Origin: Sthenelais limicola
Lineage: Eukaryota > Annelida > Polychaeta > Phyllodocida > Sigalionidae
Reading direction: 5' to 3'
DNA length: 64,000 nucleotides
NCBI GenBank assembly: GCA_942159475.1
Contig: OW804096.1
Span: 141,349,442-141,413,441 of the forward strand
Shown: positions 11,131 to 21,910 of the stretch, piece after piece
Position numbering within the stretch: the stretch's first letter is position 1
Layout: each line of letters begins with the position of its first letter
Program-made: the position numbers and the translations under genes
Notes under the pieces: generated by a model
What the model was told of the DNA's origin: nothing
What the model saw: only the letters and a program-made list of their open reading frames with translations
Databases searched by the model: none

Positions 11131-11308
11131 ATTAGAGAATTAAGACGAAAATGAGCCTCACATTACAGCTCGATATAATGAACTTTTTTTGTGAACCAAC
11201 AAAATACTAAATAGAGTCTGATGTACATAGTGTTTACCATTTCTTCCGCATCATTAAGCAGCTTTTAATGAGCGTGGAGCTGTCAATTGTACATTTATAG
11301 GCGATCAT
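11080..11308 (+). mobile_element. M1-like element, GGGTGTAGTC-ended variant
   Basis: Full length, about 229 bp, diverged. The right end reads CAATTGTACATTTATAGGCG. Confidence 0.65.
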
Positions 11309-11891
11309 ATCCATTTATTTGTTGGAAAATGCGTTCCGGGATAAAAATGTGTAACCTAATGTGGGTGGATTCATGCGTAAAACGCATTCAAATTATGCTG
11401 ACACTGAAAATATTCTGTACACAGGCACTGTTAGTGCAGTACAAGGGGCCTGAGTGACAGCCACCCACACCCCGCCAACCCCTCCATCCCATCAGTATAA
11501 TTACATGGGTTTAAGATAGGCTTCATCTACATGGTGAAGTAGGGATAGTGGAAGATGTTTGTGTTAGTTTAATGGACCATGGTTATATAGGTGTGAACGG
11601 TGTATCAATTTCTTTTTAAAGATTTTATTTGTGTTCAGTCTTAGTTAAACCTAATATTCCCGTGATATACATATTGTCTGCATATGCATAGATAAATAAA
11701 AGAATTAAAGTTAAAAATAAAATCAATTTTTCATTTTGTCACAGCCATGTTGAGTTGAATGGTATGGTTGAATAACTTATGAGAATCACTACGAAGGTAA
11801 AAACCAGGTAAAAATGCTATGTATACCATGTGCTTCAAACCATGGCTATGGTGATCATTTCATTGATTATTGGAAAGGGGAAATTCCATAT
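11309..11891. other. Intergenic, no gene seen
   Basis: AT-rich sequence; no exon, RNA gene or recognised repeat. Confidence 0.4.
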
Positions 11892-12100
11892 GGGTCAGAT
11901 CTTCAGAAAAACGTACAATTGGCCTTCACCAATCCCCTGAAATAACCCAAATTGAAGTCGAAAATCAGGTTCAAAATACAGCTTAACATAACCAGACAGA
12001 TTTATTGAATGAATACAATACAGAATACACTCAGCTATACCTAGTGTTTATCATTTTTCACTCCAATTTAGCAGCATTTGATAGATGTGTAGAACTGTAG
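11892..12100 (+). mobile_element. M1 element, subfamily B, right end missing
   Basis: The left end GGGTCAGATCTTCAG and the B interior (CAGACAGATTTATTGAATGA) are intact. The right terminal repeat is replaced by unrelated sequence after AGAACTGTAG. Confidence 0.8.
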
Positions 12101-12254
12101 AACATGAAGGAAATCAGGAAATATCACTACAATATAATAAACAAAGGCGAATATGAAAGCAACGTTTAAAGGCAAATTATTTGGACAAAGTCGAATTTAG
12201 AGCTCGTCCTTTGCTACAAAATTAATCTGGGAAATGCAAAGATATTTTCCTGAG

Positions 12255-12488
12255 GTATGTGATGTGTTCCCGGGAAATGAGTCAGAGGTCGCAAAAAAAA
12301 TTCTCTTTGTTGGAATAATCTGATTTTTAGTGGGTTTAGCACTTGAAGTCATGTACCAAATAGTTTATATATAAAATATAGAGACCCTTTGTAGATGCCC
12401 TTAATATTTGCTCTCATTTGAATCGGCTTGATCTCATCTTTTCAAATATAATGATATCTCAAAACTCATTTCCCTATAACACATCCAG
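12255..12488 (-). mobile_element. M2 element, internally deleted
   Basis: Both ends are recognisable (GTGATGTGTTCCCGGGAAAT on the left, CCCTATAACACATC on the right), but the central half of the element is missing. Confidence 0.7.
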
Positions 12489-12587
12489 TATATATTCAAT
12501 TCACAGTCTTGAGGCCGATACATGTATTCATATGACAATTCAATTTCAACAATGGGATCATGTGGAAACAATCTCAGAAATATATAT

Positions 12588-12827
12588 GGGTCAGGTTTTC
12601 AGAAAATGTACAATTGGCAGCTCTGCAAATTTAGGAATTTCTCCTAAATTAGGCTGGAAAATGAAGAATACCGGGTATATCTGAGTATATTTGGTATCGC
12701 ATTGATTTAAAGTATCAGTTCTGTTATGTTATGTTAAACTGCATTTTAAAGCTCATTTTTGTCTTAAATGTGGGTTATTTGAGAGGATTGGTGAAGGTGA
12801 ATTGTACATTTTCTTAAAATCTGACCC
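12588..12827 (-). mobile_element. M1 element, subfamily C
   Basis: Full length, 240 bp. The interior has TGATTTAAAGTATCAGTTCT, diagnostic of C. The flanks do not show an exact 4-bp duplication. Confidence 0.88.
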
Positions 12828-13099
12828 TTATATACTGCACCCTGCGCATTCACCGTGGCACATCACCTTTCTGGGATTCATTAAGAGAGGTAGGAGTGCA
12901 ATCAGCAGGTAGATGAGTGTACCAGTGATCCCTGAGTCTATCTTTAGGCAGCTGATTACAGGCTAAGCCTGCAATGAGCTACTCCCTGTATAGGATGCAC
13001 CAGTGCAATGAGCATAACCGTGTCTTCAGCTTTGTTGCACACTGGCTCTCATTGCTGAGACACCTCAGAATGGGAGGTTCACAGGGGTGAGGCAAACTA

Positions 13100-13335
13100 G
13101 GGTCAAGTCTTCGGAAAATGTAGAAATGGCCTTCATCAATCCTCTCAAATAACCCAAATTTAAGGCAAAAATCAGGTTCAAAATACAGTTCAACATAACC
13201 AGACAGATTTAGTGAATGAATTCAATAGAGAATATACTAAAATATACCTAGTATTTATCAATCTACACTCTAATTTAGCAGAATTTGAGAGATGTCTAGA
13301 ACTGTAGATTGTGCATTTTTTCGAAAATCTGACCC
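13100..13335 (+). mobile_element. M1 element, subfamily B
   Basis: Full length, 236 bp, with slightly decayed ends (GGGTCAAGTCTTCGG; AAATCTGACCC). Confidence 0.88.
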
Positions 13336-13349
13336 ACTTAGAGTATACA

Positions 13350-13580
13350 CATGTGATGTGTTATAGAGAAATGAGTCATAAGTGGCAATAAATATTTTTA
13401 TTGAAGTGTTGTTTCCCCATTATTTCCTCGTACAAAGGGAGTAGTATTAATGCAGGTAGTTTGAGAAAAGAGTTTGAGAAAAAAGTTTGCAATATTTCTG
13501 GGTACACAATTACTTGTAAAATAGCTAAATACACTCCATAGTTTGACCTGCATTGATAGACATATTTTGTATCCTGAAAT
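13350..13580 (+). mobile_element. M2 element, right part lost
   Basis: The left end GTGATGTGTTATAGAGAAAT and the core (AAGTTTGCAATATTTCTGGG, then TAAATACACTCCATA) are present. The sequence leaves the consensus at about 13580. Confidence 0.6.
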
Positions 13581-14302
13581 ACAACCTAAATGACAGAAAA
13601 TGAGAAATTCCCTACAAGGGGATTTTTTCTCTGTTTTCCTTTTTTACAAGTATGGTCGTGAATGAATAAACAAGAACAAAAAAACGTTATCTCTTAGTGT
13701 CCTATTGGGTATTCTGTCAATCTTATACCATCCTGACATGATACAATTTGTTAAAAGAACATAGCAGCTTTTAAGCTGAAAAGACAAATGCAGGAGCAAA
13801 GTATGCTGCATTATTCACAACAAGATGTACATCTTTCAATGTTTTTCTACTATAGATTCCTCCAAAGTTTGACTTGGTATGAAAATATGGTATTCACGAT
13901 ATGAATAACACAAAATGTTGTTCTAATCACAAACCTACGCATTTCATTAAATATTAAATTATAACGATACAAAGCGATTACAATGACATAATTGTAACAA
14001 AAGTTTGAAAAGATAATACTTATTACAATATCCAAATTTTTTTTTGTGGGTTTTTTTATCCTCAATAAAAGGCAAGAACAAATAGCTATCTTCTAATATC
14101 AGTGACCAAAGAAACCGCCATCTACCGAGGTATTTTTACCTACAATTATAAAAATTATATAAAGCAAAAAGAAACTGGGGAAGTTAATATTAATTCCTAG
14201 CAATTGATGCCTTTCACTTCTAAGAGGAACCGATGAGTTCTGTAACATGTCTGATGAACGATCTAATGACTCGTTATTTCCTTCCTCGATCAGATTTTGT
14301 GT
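13581..14302. other. Intergenic, no gene seen
   Basis: AT-rich; short ORFs only; no recognised element. Confidence 0.4.
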
Positions 14303-14548
14303 GGGTTAGATCTTCAGAAAACGTACAATTGGCCTTCCCCAATCCTCTCAAGTAACCCAAATTTAAGAGGAAAAGAAGACAAAAACCTGCGTCAAAATAT
14401 AGTTCAACATAACCGGACAGATTTATTGAATGAATACAATACAGAATATACTCAGATATACCTAGTATTTATCAATCTTCACTCTAATTTAGCAGAATTT
14501 GAGAGATGTGTAGAACAGCAGATTGTGCATTTTCTGAAGATCTGACTC
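14303..14548 (+). mobile_element. M1 element, subfamily B
   Basis: Full length, 246 bp, with an about 10-bp purine insertion (GAAAAGAAG) near the left end. Confidence 0.88.
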
Positions 14549-14680
14549 ATATATGCAAATCAAATAAATACAAATAATAGCCAATGGGCCACCCGGATGA
14601 TTTGTCTTCCTCTGTGATTCCTTTAATCGTGATAACTACTTACTCCCACTTATTTTGTATGGAATGTGTATTACCTATAT

Positions 14681-14914
14681 GGGCCAGATTTTCAGAAAAT
14701 GTATAATTCGCCTTCACCAATCCTCTCAAATAACCCACTTTTAAGACAAAATGAGCTTCAAAATGCAGTTTAACACAACAGAACTGATACTCTAAATCAA
14801 TGCGATACCAAATATACTCAGATATACCTGGTATTCTTCATTTTTCAGCCTAATTTACCAGAGTTTACTAAATGTATACAGCTGCCAATTGTACATTTTC
14901 TGAAAATCTGACCC
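14681..14914 (+). mobile_element. M1 element, subfamily C
   Basis: Full length, 234 bp. Flanked by ATAT on both sides. Confidence 0.92.
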
Positions 14915-14926
14915 ATATTGCAATGG

Positions 14927-15147
14927 GGGTCAGATCATCCGAAAATGTCAAATCAACAGGTCTACACATTCAGGAAATTCTGATAAATTAAACTGAAAAG
15001 AAAGAAATTCAAGATATATTTCGTATAGGATTGATTCAATACGTATGTTCGGTTGCATTGAACTGTAATTTGAACCTCATTTTTGTCCTATATTTAGCAT
15101 AATGAGGGATTTGTGAAAGCGAATTGTACATTTTTGGGCGACCTCAG
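14927..15147 (-). mobile_element. M1 element, diverged
   Basis: Lies 12 bp after the previous copy in the opposite orientation. The right end reads ATTGTACATTTTTGGGCGAC. Confidence 0.75.
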
Positions 15148-15494
15148 TCATTCATAGAGTCACTATCACCCGCCTACTTGCTATGGAATGCATTTATTGT
15201 CCTCCCACCCACAGCTATTGCTAATTTATGCACAAAGAAAGAAATAACCATGGTAATCGATGATTAGGGCCATTTGGTAGTTTCTTTCTGCCAGATCAGC
15301 AGTCTCAGAGACGATATAATGTAATAAGCAGGCTATCAAGTCTGTGTATTGATTGCTTTTGATAATATGCTGATATCCTTTAGGCACAAAGTCTGTCAGT
15401 AGATTAGATGGATGGGTATGCATGACGTACTGAGCACAACATGATCAATGTGCTGAGAATATTACCTCTGATGCTGAGAATATAACCTCTGATG

Positions 15495-15835
15495 GTGGTC
15501 CTGGGTAACACCTTAAATTGCCTTTCTGTCTCTTTTTCTCTGTCTCTAGGAGCTCTCCCTTCTTCTCTATCTCTATTTCCTGGGTATGATCATGAAGTGC
15601 CTTTCTGTCTCTTTTTCTCTGTCTCTCTGTCCCTTCTTCTCTATCTCTATTTCCTGGGTATGATCATAAAGTGCCTTTCTGTCTCTTTTCTCTGTCTCTC
15701 TCTCCCTCTATGTCTATATATCCTGGGTACGATCGTAAACTGCCTGCCTCTCAGCTCTCCTGCCCTTGATATAACACTTCAATGTGTTGATAAGGAGGTA
15801 AAGCAACCAATCTCACTCACTCACCCATTACCTCT
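15495..15835 (+). repeat. CT-rich minisatellite with single-copy tail, locus 1
   Basis: Units of roughly 75 bp containing TGCCTTTCTGTCTC and CTTCTCTATCTCTATTTCCT repeat about three times, ending in GCCCTTGATATAACAC. The same array and tail occur at 54.6-54.8 kb. Confidence 0.75.
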
Positions 15836-15849
15836 GATGATCATCCTAA

Positions 15850-16250
15850 TGTTTGATCCGTTTTAGGAAAATGAGTCATAAGTCACAAAATATGGATTTT
15901 GAGGTATAACCATATTTGAAAAGAGGGAATCAAGGTGATTCCAATGATAGTAAACACTGGGACATTTAATAAATACTTCTATATTTTAAGTTTGCTATTT
16001 TGATTTTAAAAATTACAATTTTCTGGGTGGGTTATTACCAGTAAAGTAACTAAATCTACTCAATACGAAACCTTCAAGACCCAAGGATACATTTAATTCA
16101 ATGTCCTGACATTTGGTACATAGATTCATATGACCATAAGTGCTTGGCCCCCTAAATATCAGAACATTCAAATAAAGAGATTTTGTCAGAAAAACACTTT
16201 GAAAAATTTCATTTCTGCGCCTTGTGACTCATTTTCCTGGAACACATCAC
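15850..16250 (+). mobile_element. M2 element
   Basis: Full length, about 400 bp; right end ATTTTCCTGGAACACATCAC. The ATGT to its left (15850-15853) is repeated just right of the element, giving a 4-bp duplication that rules out a TA-only target. Confidence 0.82.
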
Positions 16251-16254
16251 ATGT

Positions 16255-17188
16255 GAGGTCTATCTTCAGTAATCCCTTCTTCTTCATCTACATGCGATAC
16301 CATTCTCAAACCCAACACCCATTTGTCTCCATTTGTTACGTTTTCCACAGCTTGACTTTTCATTTCCTATCTCTTTCTCTTATAACTCTACTCATCTTCA
16401 ATTCGATTCTTATTCCCCTCATTGAATCCTACCCTATTCTCGTTTCTTCCTATCGTTCCCCTATTTTTATCCAGTTGAAGGCCAATGATATTTAATTTCA
16501 GTAAAGCTCCTATGTAAAAACGCAGTATTCTACAACGACCGTCAATATTCTACCTTGGTCTAAAGAGAGACAGTTTCTAACCAACATTCGTTATAATCTA
16601 ATTAATGTAATGTAATATAAATGAACTTTTCGTTCCTTCCTCGTTCGTTCCCCTAACCCAAGATTGCTCTTCTTTGGCTTCGTGACTTCCCTTCATCCTC
16701 TTGTATCCCTTCGAACCACCTTTCCACCAATTATACCAGTCCCTGTCCTTACACCCCTCCTCCCTCCTCCCCCACCCCACACACTTCGTTTCCGCTGAAG
16801 CCTTGCTTCCTTTCCTCTCCTTTCCCTTCTCCTCCCTTCCCCTCCCCTCCCTTCCCTTGCCTTCCCCTCCCTTCGTTTCTCCTCCCCTCACATCCCCTCC
16901 CTTTCCCTCCCTTTCCCCCTTTCCTTCCAACTGTACACATCCTTTAGTTCCCCTCTCATTCTCTCTGTCCTGCCATCCTTTGTTTTGGTCTGATACATGT
17001 ATTTTCTTCTCAACCTCTCATTCATGCTATAATTATTTCTCTTAAGTGTGAGTTCTACTGGATGCCTAATGAATTAATGCACGGTGGTGTGGGCCATCGT
17101 CAACCTCACCCAAATATCTCTATGATATCATCATTTATATATTATCGTATGCGAAAACGTGTTGTAAAATCTGTGGTAGGCCCTACAT
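16255..17188. other. Pyrimidine-rich intergenic stretch
   Basis: Contains a strongly CT-rich block at about 16740-16990 (CCCTTCCCCTCCC runs). Long reading frames here on both strands are low-complexity artefacts. Confidence 0.6.
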
Positions 17189-17423
17189 GGGTCAGCTTTT
17201 TAGAAAATGTGCAATTCAACTTCACCAATCTTCTCAAATAACCCAACTTTCAGACGAAAATAAAGTTCAAAATACAGTTCAACCTAACCAAACAGATTGC
17301 TAAAATCAATACAATGCCTAATATACTCGAATTTACCTAGTATTGATCGAATTGCAGCTTAATTTAGCAGAATTTACTGAATGTGTACAGCTGCCAATTG
17401 TACATTTTCTGAAAACTCGACCC
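17189..17423 (+). mobile_element. M1 element, subfamily A
   Basis: Full length, 235 bp. The A interior has CCTAACCAAACAGATTGCTA. Flanks TACAT and AAATA are not an exact duplication. Confidence 0.9.
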
Positions 17424-17634
17424 AAATATGAGGATGAGCGGTAAAAATAAAATGCATTATTTCTTTCTACTTGAGCTGAAAATATCATTGTTACCAATGA
17501 CAACTTGAACGGTAAATAAAAAGAAAGAAACAACAAAACAAAAACTGTTCGTCTCCGAACCAAAATGTCTTCTCCCTCTTCTTTTTCACTCTCTCCAAGA
17601 CTTCTCTTCCCTTAATTCCCCCCACTGACTCTAA

Positions 17635-18036
17635 ATGTGATGTGTTTCAGGAAAATGGTTTATAAGTCGAAAAGATTGGATTTTGAAACACCTCTATATT
17701 TGAAAAGATGAGACCAAGCCGATTCCAATGAATGTAAACATTAAGGGCATCTAGTACCCTTCTATCTTTTTAGTTTGAAATTTTTATTTTTGAAAAGAAA
17801 CATTTCTGGCTGGATAATTTCTAGTAAAGCAACTAAATATACTGCACAGGATGATCTAAGAAACGCATAGCAATATTTGATACATTGTTGTGAAATTTAG
17901 TTTATGTATAAATTTGTACAACCACACTGACTAGACATTCCAAAAATGGAAATATTCCACGAAAGAGATCTTGTTAATAATACGCTTCGAAAAATATCAT
18001 TTTTGCTACTTGTGACTAATTTTCCTAAAACGTCAC
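17635..18036 (+). mobile_element. M2 element
   Basis: Left end GTGATGTGTTTCAGGAAAAT; right end TGTGACTAATTTTCCTAAAA. It is directly followed by an M1 copy. Confidence 0.82.
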
Positions 18037-18040
18037 ATAT

Positions 18041-18275
18041 GTGACAGATTTTCAGAAAATATACAATTGGGAGATCAACACATTTTGTAAATTCTGCTAA
18101 ATTAGACTGAAAAATCATCAAGATTAGATAAATCTCAGTATATTTGACATCGCCTTGATTCACGCAGTCCCTTTGGTTATATTAAACTCTATTTTGTACC
18201 TAATTTCTGCCCTAAATCCGGGTTATTTGAAAAGATTTACAAAGACTCATTGTACAAGTTCTGACGATTTCCCCC
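18041..18275 (-). mobile_element. M1 element, diverged subfamily A
   Basis: Left end GTGACAGATTTTCAGAAAAT; decayed right end TTGTACAAGTTCTGACGA. Abuts the M2 copy on its left. Confidence 0.75.
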
Positions 18276-18618
18276 ACATACTCATACTCCCCTCCTCTGC
18301 TCCTCCACTCCACCCTTCTATAGACAAGCCGCCATTGTCTGAGACTGAGCGCTAGTGCCATCTAGTATTTCAAATTTCTGTTAGAGGTCGCTCTAGGCGT
18401 GGCCGAGGCAGGAACTATTATGGCCAGCTCTTGCATGGCGGCGGAAATATCGAGAACTTTCTCTAAGCTTCTCCAGAACCTTCTTTTGTGGTGGCGCACG
18501 AGTGCTGAGCCAAATTGAGTTAATAAACAGTCTTAGCTTAGATTTCATTGAGGAAACCTGATACTTGGCTTTGGCTATGTTCACAACAGCAGCGTTCCGG
18601 CAGCGTTCTCACGACCGT
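18276..18618. other. Less AT-rich intergenic stretch
   Basis: Contains CpG-bearing sequence (GGCGGCGGAAATATCG and nearby). No exon or repeat recognised. Confidence 0.35.
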
Positions 18619-18851
18619 GGGTCAGATTTTTTGAAAATGTACAATTCAACTTAGCTATTCTTTTCAAATAACCCAAATTTCAGACGACAATCAAGTTTAA
18701 AATACAGTTAAACCTAACCAAACTGATCGCTAGAATCAATGTAATGCTGAATATACTCGAATTTTCGAGTATTGCCAAACTGCAGCCTAATTTTGCAGAA
18801 TTTACTCAATGTGTACAGCTGCCAATTGTTCATTTTCTGAAAATCTGACCC
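18619..18851 (+). mobile_element. M1 element, subfamily A
   Basis: Full length, 233 bp. Flanks CCGT and TCGT differ by one base. Confidence 0.9.
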
Positions 18852-19040
18852 TCGTCGTCGTCTTGGGCCGTCACCTCAGGCACCGCAACTTACCATATGC
18901 ATGCCTTGTTTACCAAAACTGTTTTATTTTTCTTAAAGAGGTTATACCTGACTAATTCTCGGTAAAAGTCGAGTTCGCAGCGGTGAGATGCATGTTGTAA
19001 AAGATGCTGAAGGGTGAAGTCGGCTGAGGATTTACAAATA

Positions 19041-19407
19041 ACCTTCAACGATCTTCTCAAATAAACCAAATTTCAGATGAAAATGATGTTGAAAATACAG
19101 TTCAACTTTACTAAACTGATTGTTAGAATCAATGCAATGCTATATATTATATACTATAATATTACGGGAGGTCGTTTGGAAGACCTGCAAAAGCAGAAGT
19201 CCTTACCCACTTCCTGGATTTTGAATTAATGTTAGCGAATGATCTAATTGAATGAACAAATATTATTGTAACTGTATATTAAATCCTGAATAAAAGTATT
19301 ATATATATATATACTCGGATTTACCTAGTAGTCCTATTGACCAAATTGCAGCCGAATTTGCTTATTGTGTACAGCTGCCAATTGTACATTTTCTGAAAAT
19401 CTGACCC
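19041..19407 (+). mobile_element. M1 element, subfamily A, left end lost, interrupted
   Basis: The left terminal repeat is missing; the interior starts ACCTTCAACGATCTTC. It is interrupted at about 19150-19305 and ends CTGAAAATCTGACCC. Confidence 0.8.
19150..19305 (+). mobile_element. Retroposon 3' end nested in M1
   Basis: Non-M1 sequence ending with AATAAA at 19289-19294 and a short TATATA tail, placed where intact copies read ATGCCGAATATACTCG. Confidence 0.5.
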
Positions 19408-19592
19408 TTACACGCAGAAATTGCCTTCTCTCAAGAAATGTATACCTAGGGCCTAGTATATTTTTTTAACTTTTTTTACTGGCCCGAAAAGACCCATAAC
19501 CTTTTATATATGATTGTTGTTTTCATATGGTGTGTTTCGTCCCTTTCAGGCACTGTAGCAAGAATCTAGGTAAATTTTAAGAGGTTATATAT

Positions 19593-19817
19593 GGGTAAGG
19601 TTTTCAGATAATGCAAAATCTACAGTTGTACATATCTGCTAAATTAGAGTGACGATTGATAAATACTAGGAATATCTAAGTGTATTCTGTATTGTATTCA
19701 TTCAATAAATCTGCCTGGTCATGTTGAACCGTATTTTGAACCTGATTTTCATCTTAAATTTTAGTCATTTTAGAGGATTGGTGAAGGCCAATTGTACATT
19801 TTCTGAAGATCTGACCC
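19593..19817 (-). mobile_element. M1 element, subfamily B
   Basis: Full length, 225 bp, flanked by ATAT on both sides. Confidence 0.9.
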
Positions 19818-19987
19818 ATATACTCAATTCGTTCTGGGTTATGTTTCAGTCTGCTTTACGATGGCATTAAATCCTGCACTCACTCAAAAGTGCCAATATC
19901 CCCTCAAATATCCTTCTCTAACAAGTAACACTGTCTTACAAAAATTAAAATTGGCAAAATATTTTAGATATTCAATAATGGCATGCA

Positions 19988-20055
19988 CAGAAGATTGCAG
20001 AATTTACCACTGATGTGTAGAGCTGCCAATTATACATTTTCTTACATCTTGACCC
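19988..20055 (+). mobile_element. M1 right-end fragment
   Basis: Only the last 68 bp remain, ending CATTTTCTTACATCTTGACC. Confidence 0.65.
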
Positions 20056-20101
20056 ATGAACAATTTCGGAGATGTAAGTAACAGGTGCAGAAACAACACA
20101 T

Positions 20102-20336
20102 GGGTCAGATTTTCAGAAAATGTACAATTCGCTTTCACCGATCCTCTCAAATAACCCAGATTTAAGACAAAAATGAGCTTCAAAATACAGTTCAACCTAA
20201 CCAAACAGATTGCTAGAATTAATGCAATGCCGAATATACTCGAATTTTCTTAGTATTGAGCAAATTGCGGCCTAATTTAGAAGAAATTAATTAATGTGTA
20301 CAGCTGCCAATTGTACATTTTCTGAAAATCCGACCC
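20102..20336 (+). mobile_element. M1 element, subfamily A
   Basis: Full length, 235 bp, flanked by exact ACAT duplications. Confidence 0.94.
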
Positions 20337-20359
20337 ACATACAACACTATTTAGACACA

Positions 20360-20943
20360 CAGACTCTGTTAGAGGGCATCATGGGATGGATTCTGTTGAA
20401 ATCTGACATACAAATATTTAGCAACATTTTTATTCAAATTCTAAGTTCTAAGTTCTAATGATGTCACCAATATCATAGCCTGTGTACGCGATCTGGGTCA
20501 GATTTTCAGAAAATGTACAATTCACCTTCACCAATTCACTCAAATAACCCACATTTCAGACGAAAATAAAGTTCAAAATACAGTTCAACCTAACCAAACA
20601 GATTGCTCGAATCAATGCAATGCCGAATATACTGGAATTTACCTAGTGTTGACCAAATTTCAGCCTAATTTTGCAGAATTTACTTAATGTGTACACCTGC
20701 CAATTGTACATTTTCTGAAAATCTGACCCATCTATGAAAATCAAATGCATGATATAGGATAGATGGAAGCCTGTGTTATGGAAACATAACACATAGTTAT
20801 TGACATCGGAGTACAGTTGGAGTACAGTTATTACATATCCCATGCTATAAATGACATGTTTTTTTTATAGATTAATACTGAATCATTAGTCCCATAATTC
20901 AATGCAAATCAAGATTCATAATGGCGGCTATATGAAAGTCCCA
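20360..20943 (+). mobile_element. M3 element split by an M1 insertion
   Basis: M3 sequence (GGATTCTGTTGAAATCTGAC onward) is interrupted at 20495-20729 by M1 and continues with ATGAAAATCAAATGCATGAT to the right end. The left end is lost. The right end runs into the left end of another M3 copy. Confidence 0.85.
20495..20729 (+). mobile_element. M1 element, subfamily A, reference copy nested in M3
   Basis: Exactly 235 bp. Left end GGGTCAGATTTTCAGAAAAT then GTACAATT; right end is its inverse complement, so terminal repeats are about 28 bp. Intact M3 copies read GATCTATGAAAACC at this point; here GATCT, M1, then ATCTATGAAAATC. This fixes the termini at GGG/CCC and the target duplication at 4 bp (ATCT). 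There is no coding capacity, so it is a MITE-type non-autonomous DNA transposon. The superfamily is unresolved; groups with 4-bp duplications are candidates. Confidence 0.95.
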
Positions 20944-20944
20944 T

Positions 20945-21306
20945 ATAGGGGATTTGCATGTCTCACTGCGCATGTCTACTGCTGTGCATGCTGGGGTGGA
21001 TTCTGTTGAAATCTGACATACAAATATTTGACAATATTTTATAGAAAATTTCAAGAATGTTTATCACCAACATCATAGCTTGTATAAATGATCTATGAAA
21101 ACCAAATGCATGATGGGAAAGATGGGGACTTGGAAGATGGTGTCATGGAATTGTGTATAACACATGGATATTGATATTAGAACATTGATAAGTATCCAAT
21201 TCTGAACATGGCATGTTTTCTATAGATTTTAGACAGTACCATTAGTCCGTTAATTTTTCCATGCGAATCAAAATTCAAAATGGCGGCTATGCAAAGTCCC
21301 CTATTG
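20945..21306 (+). mobile_element. M3 element
   Basis: About 360 bp; left end ATAGGGGATTTGCATG, right end ATGGCGGCTATGCAAAGTCC then CCTATTG. It lies directly beside the preceding M3 copy. Confidence 0.85.
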
Positions 21307-21674
21307 AACGGCTGAATGCTCAACTCCACGTAGCCACCTACGTCTGTATACAAAGATGATTGTGTATGATTCATGGACGAGTGATCCCGTAGAGCCGAGA
21401 CCACTGGTCCGCATGCGCCATGACCCTTGACCTCCAAACATTCATCTCCATCATCCATGCTTCCCCTTACACCATTGCATGCTGGGATCGTTGAGATCTC
21501 GCCATTTCCCGCACCATTTTCTGAGAATCTACGAGATTTGATATCAAGTGCTGATGCGTCATGCCCTTTGGTCCCTTTCTTTGACCGCCATCTTGGTTTT
21601 GTGATTTGTGAAGGACTGGCACTAGAGGGCGTTGGAGTGGGCGGTAATCAGAGCATCGCCAATGTGTTTTTTAA
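21307..21674. other. Intergenic, mixed composition
   Basis: Includes a less AT-rich part at about 21320-21660 with short ORFs on both strands. No product recognised. Confidence 0.35.
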
Positions 21675-21910
21675 GGTCAGATGTTCTGAAAATGCATGAT
21701 CGACAGTTTTACACATCTATCAATTTCTGCTAAATTAGAGTGAAAATTGATGAATACTAGGTATATCTGAGTATATTCTGTAATGTACTCATTCAATAAA
21801 TCTGTCTGGCTATGTTGAACTGTATTTCTAAACCTGATTTTCCTTATAAATTTGGGTTATTTGAGAGGATTGGTGAAGGACAATTGTACATTATCTGGTG
21901 ATCTGTTACC
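21675..21910 (-). mobile_element. M1 element, subfamily B
   Basis: About 236 bp with decayed ends (GGTCAGATGTTCTG; TATCTGGTGATCTG). Confidence 0.82.

Noticed and set aside
14681..14914. Assigning M1 to mariner or piggyBac because of ATAT or TTAA flanks
   Set aside because: Other copies have TGAG, TGAT, AGAT or ATCT duplications, so neither TA nor TTAA is required.
16598..17045. 110-114 aa frames on both strands (KGGEGKG-type and PFPSLPLPS-type)
   Set aside because: A CT-rich tract gives long open frames on both strands by composition.
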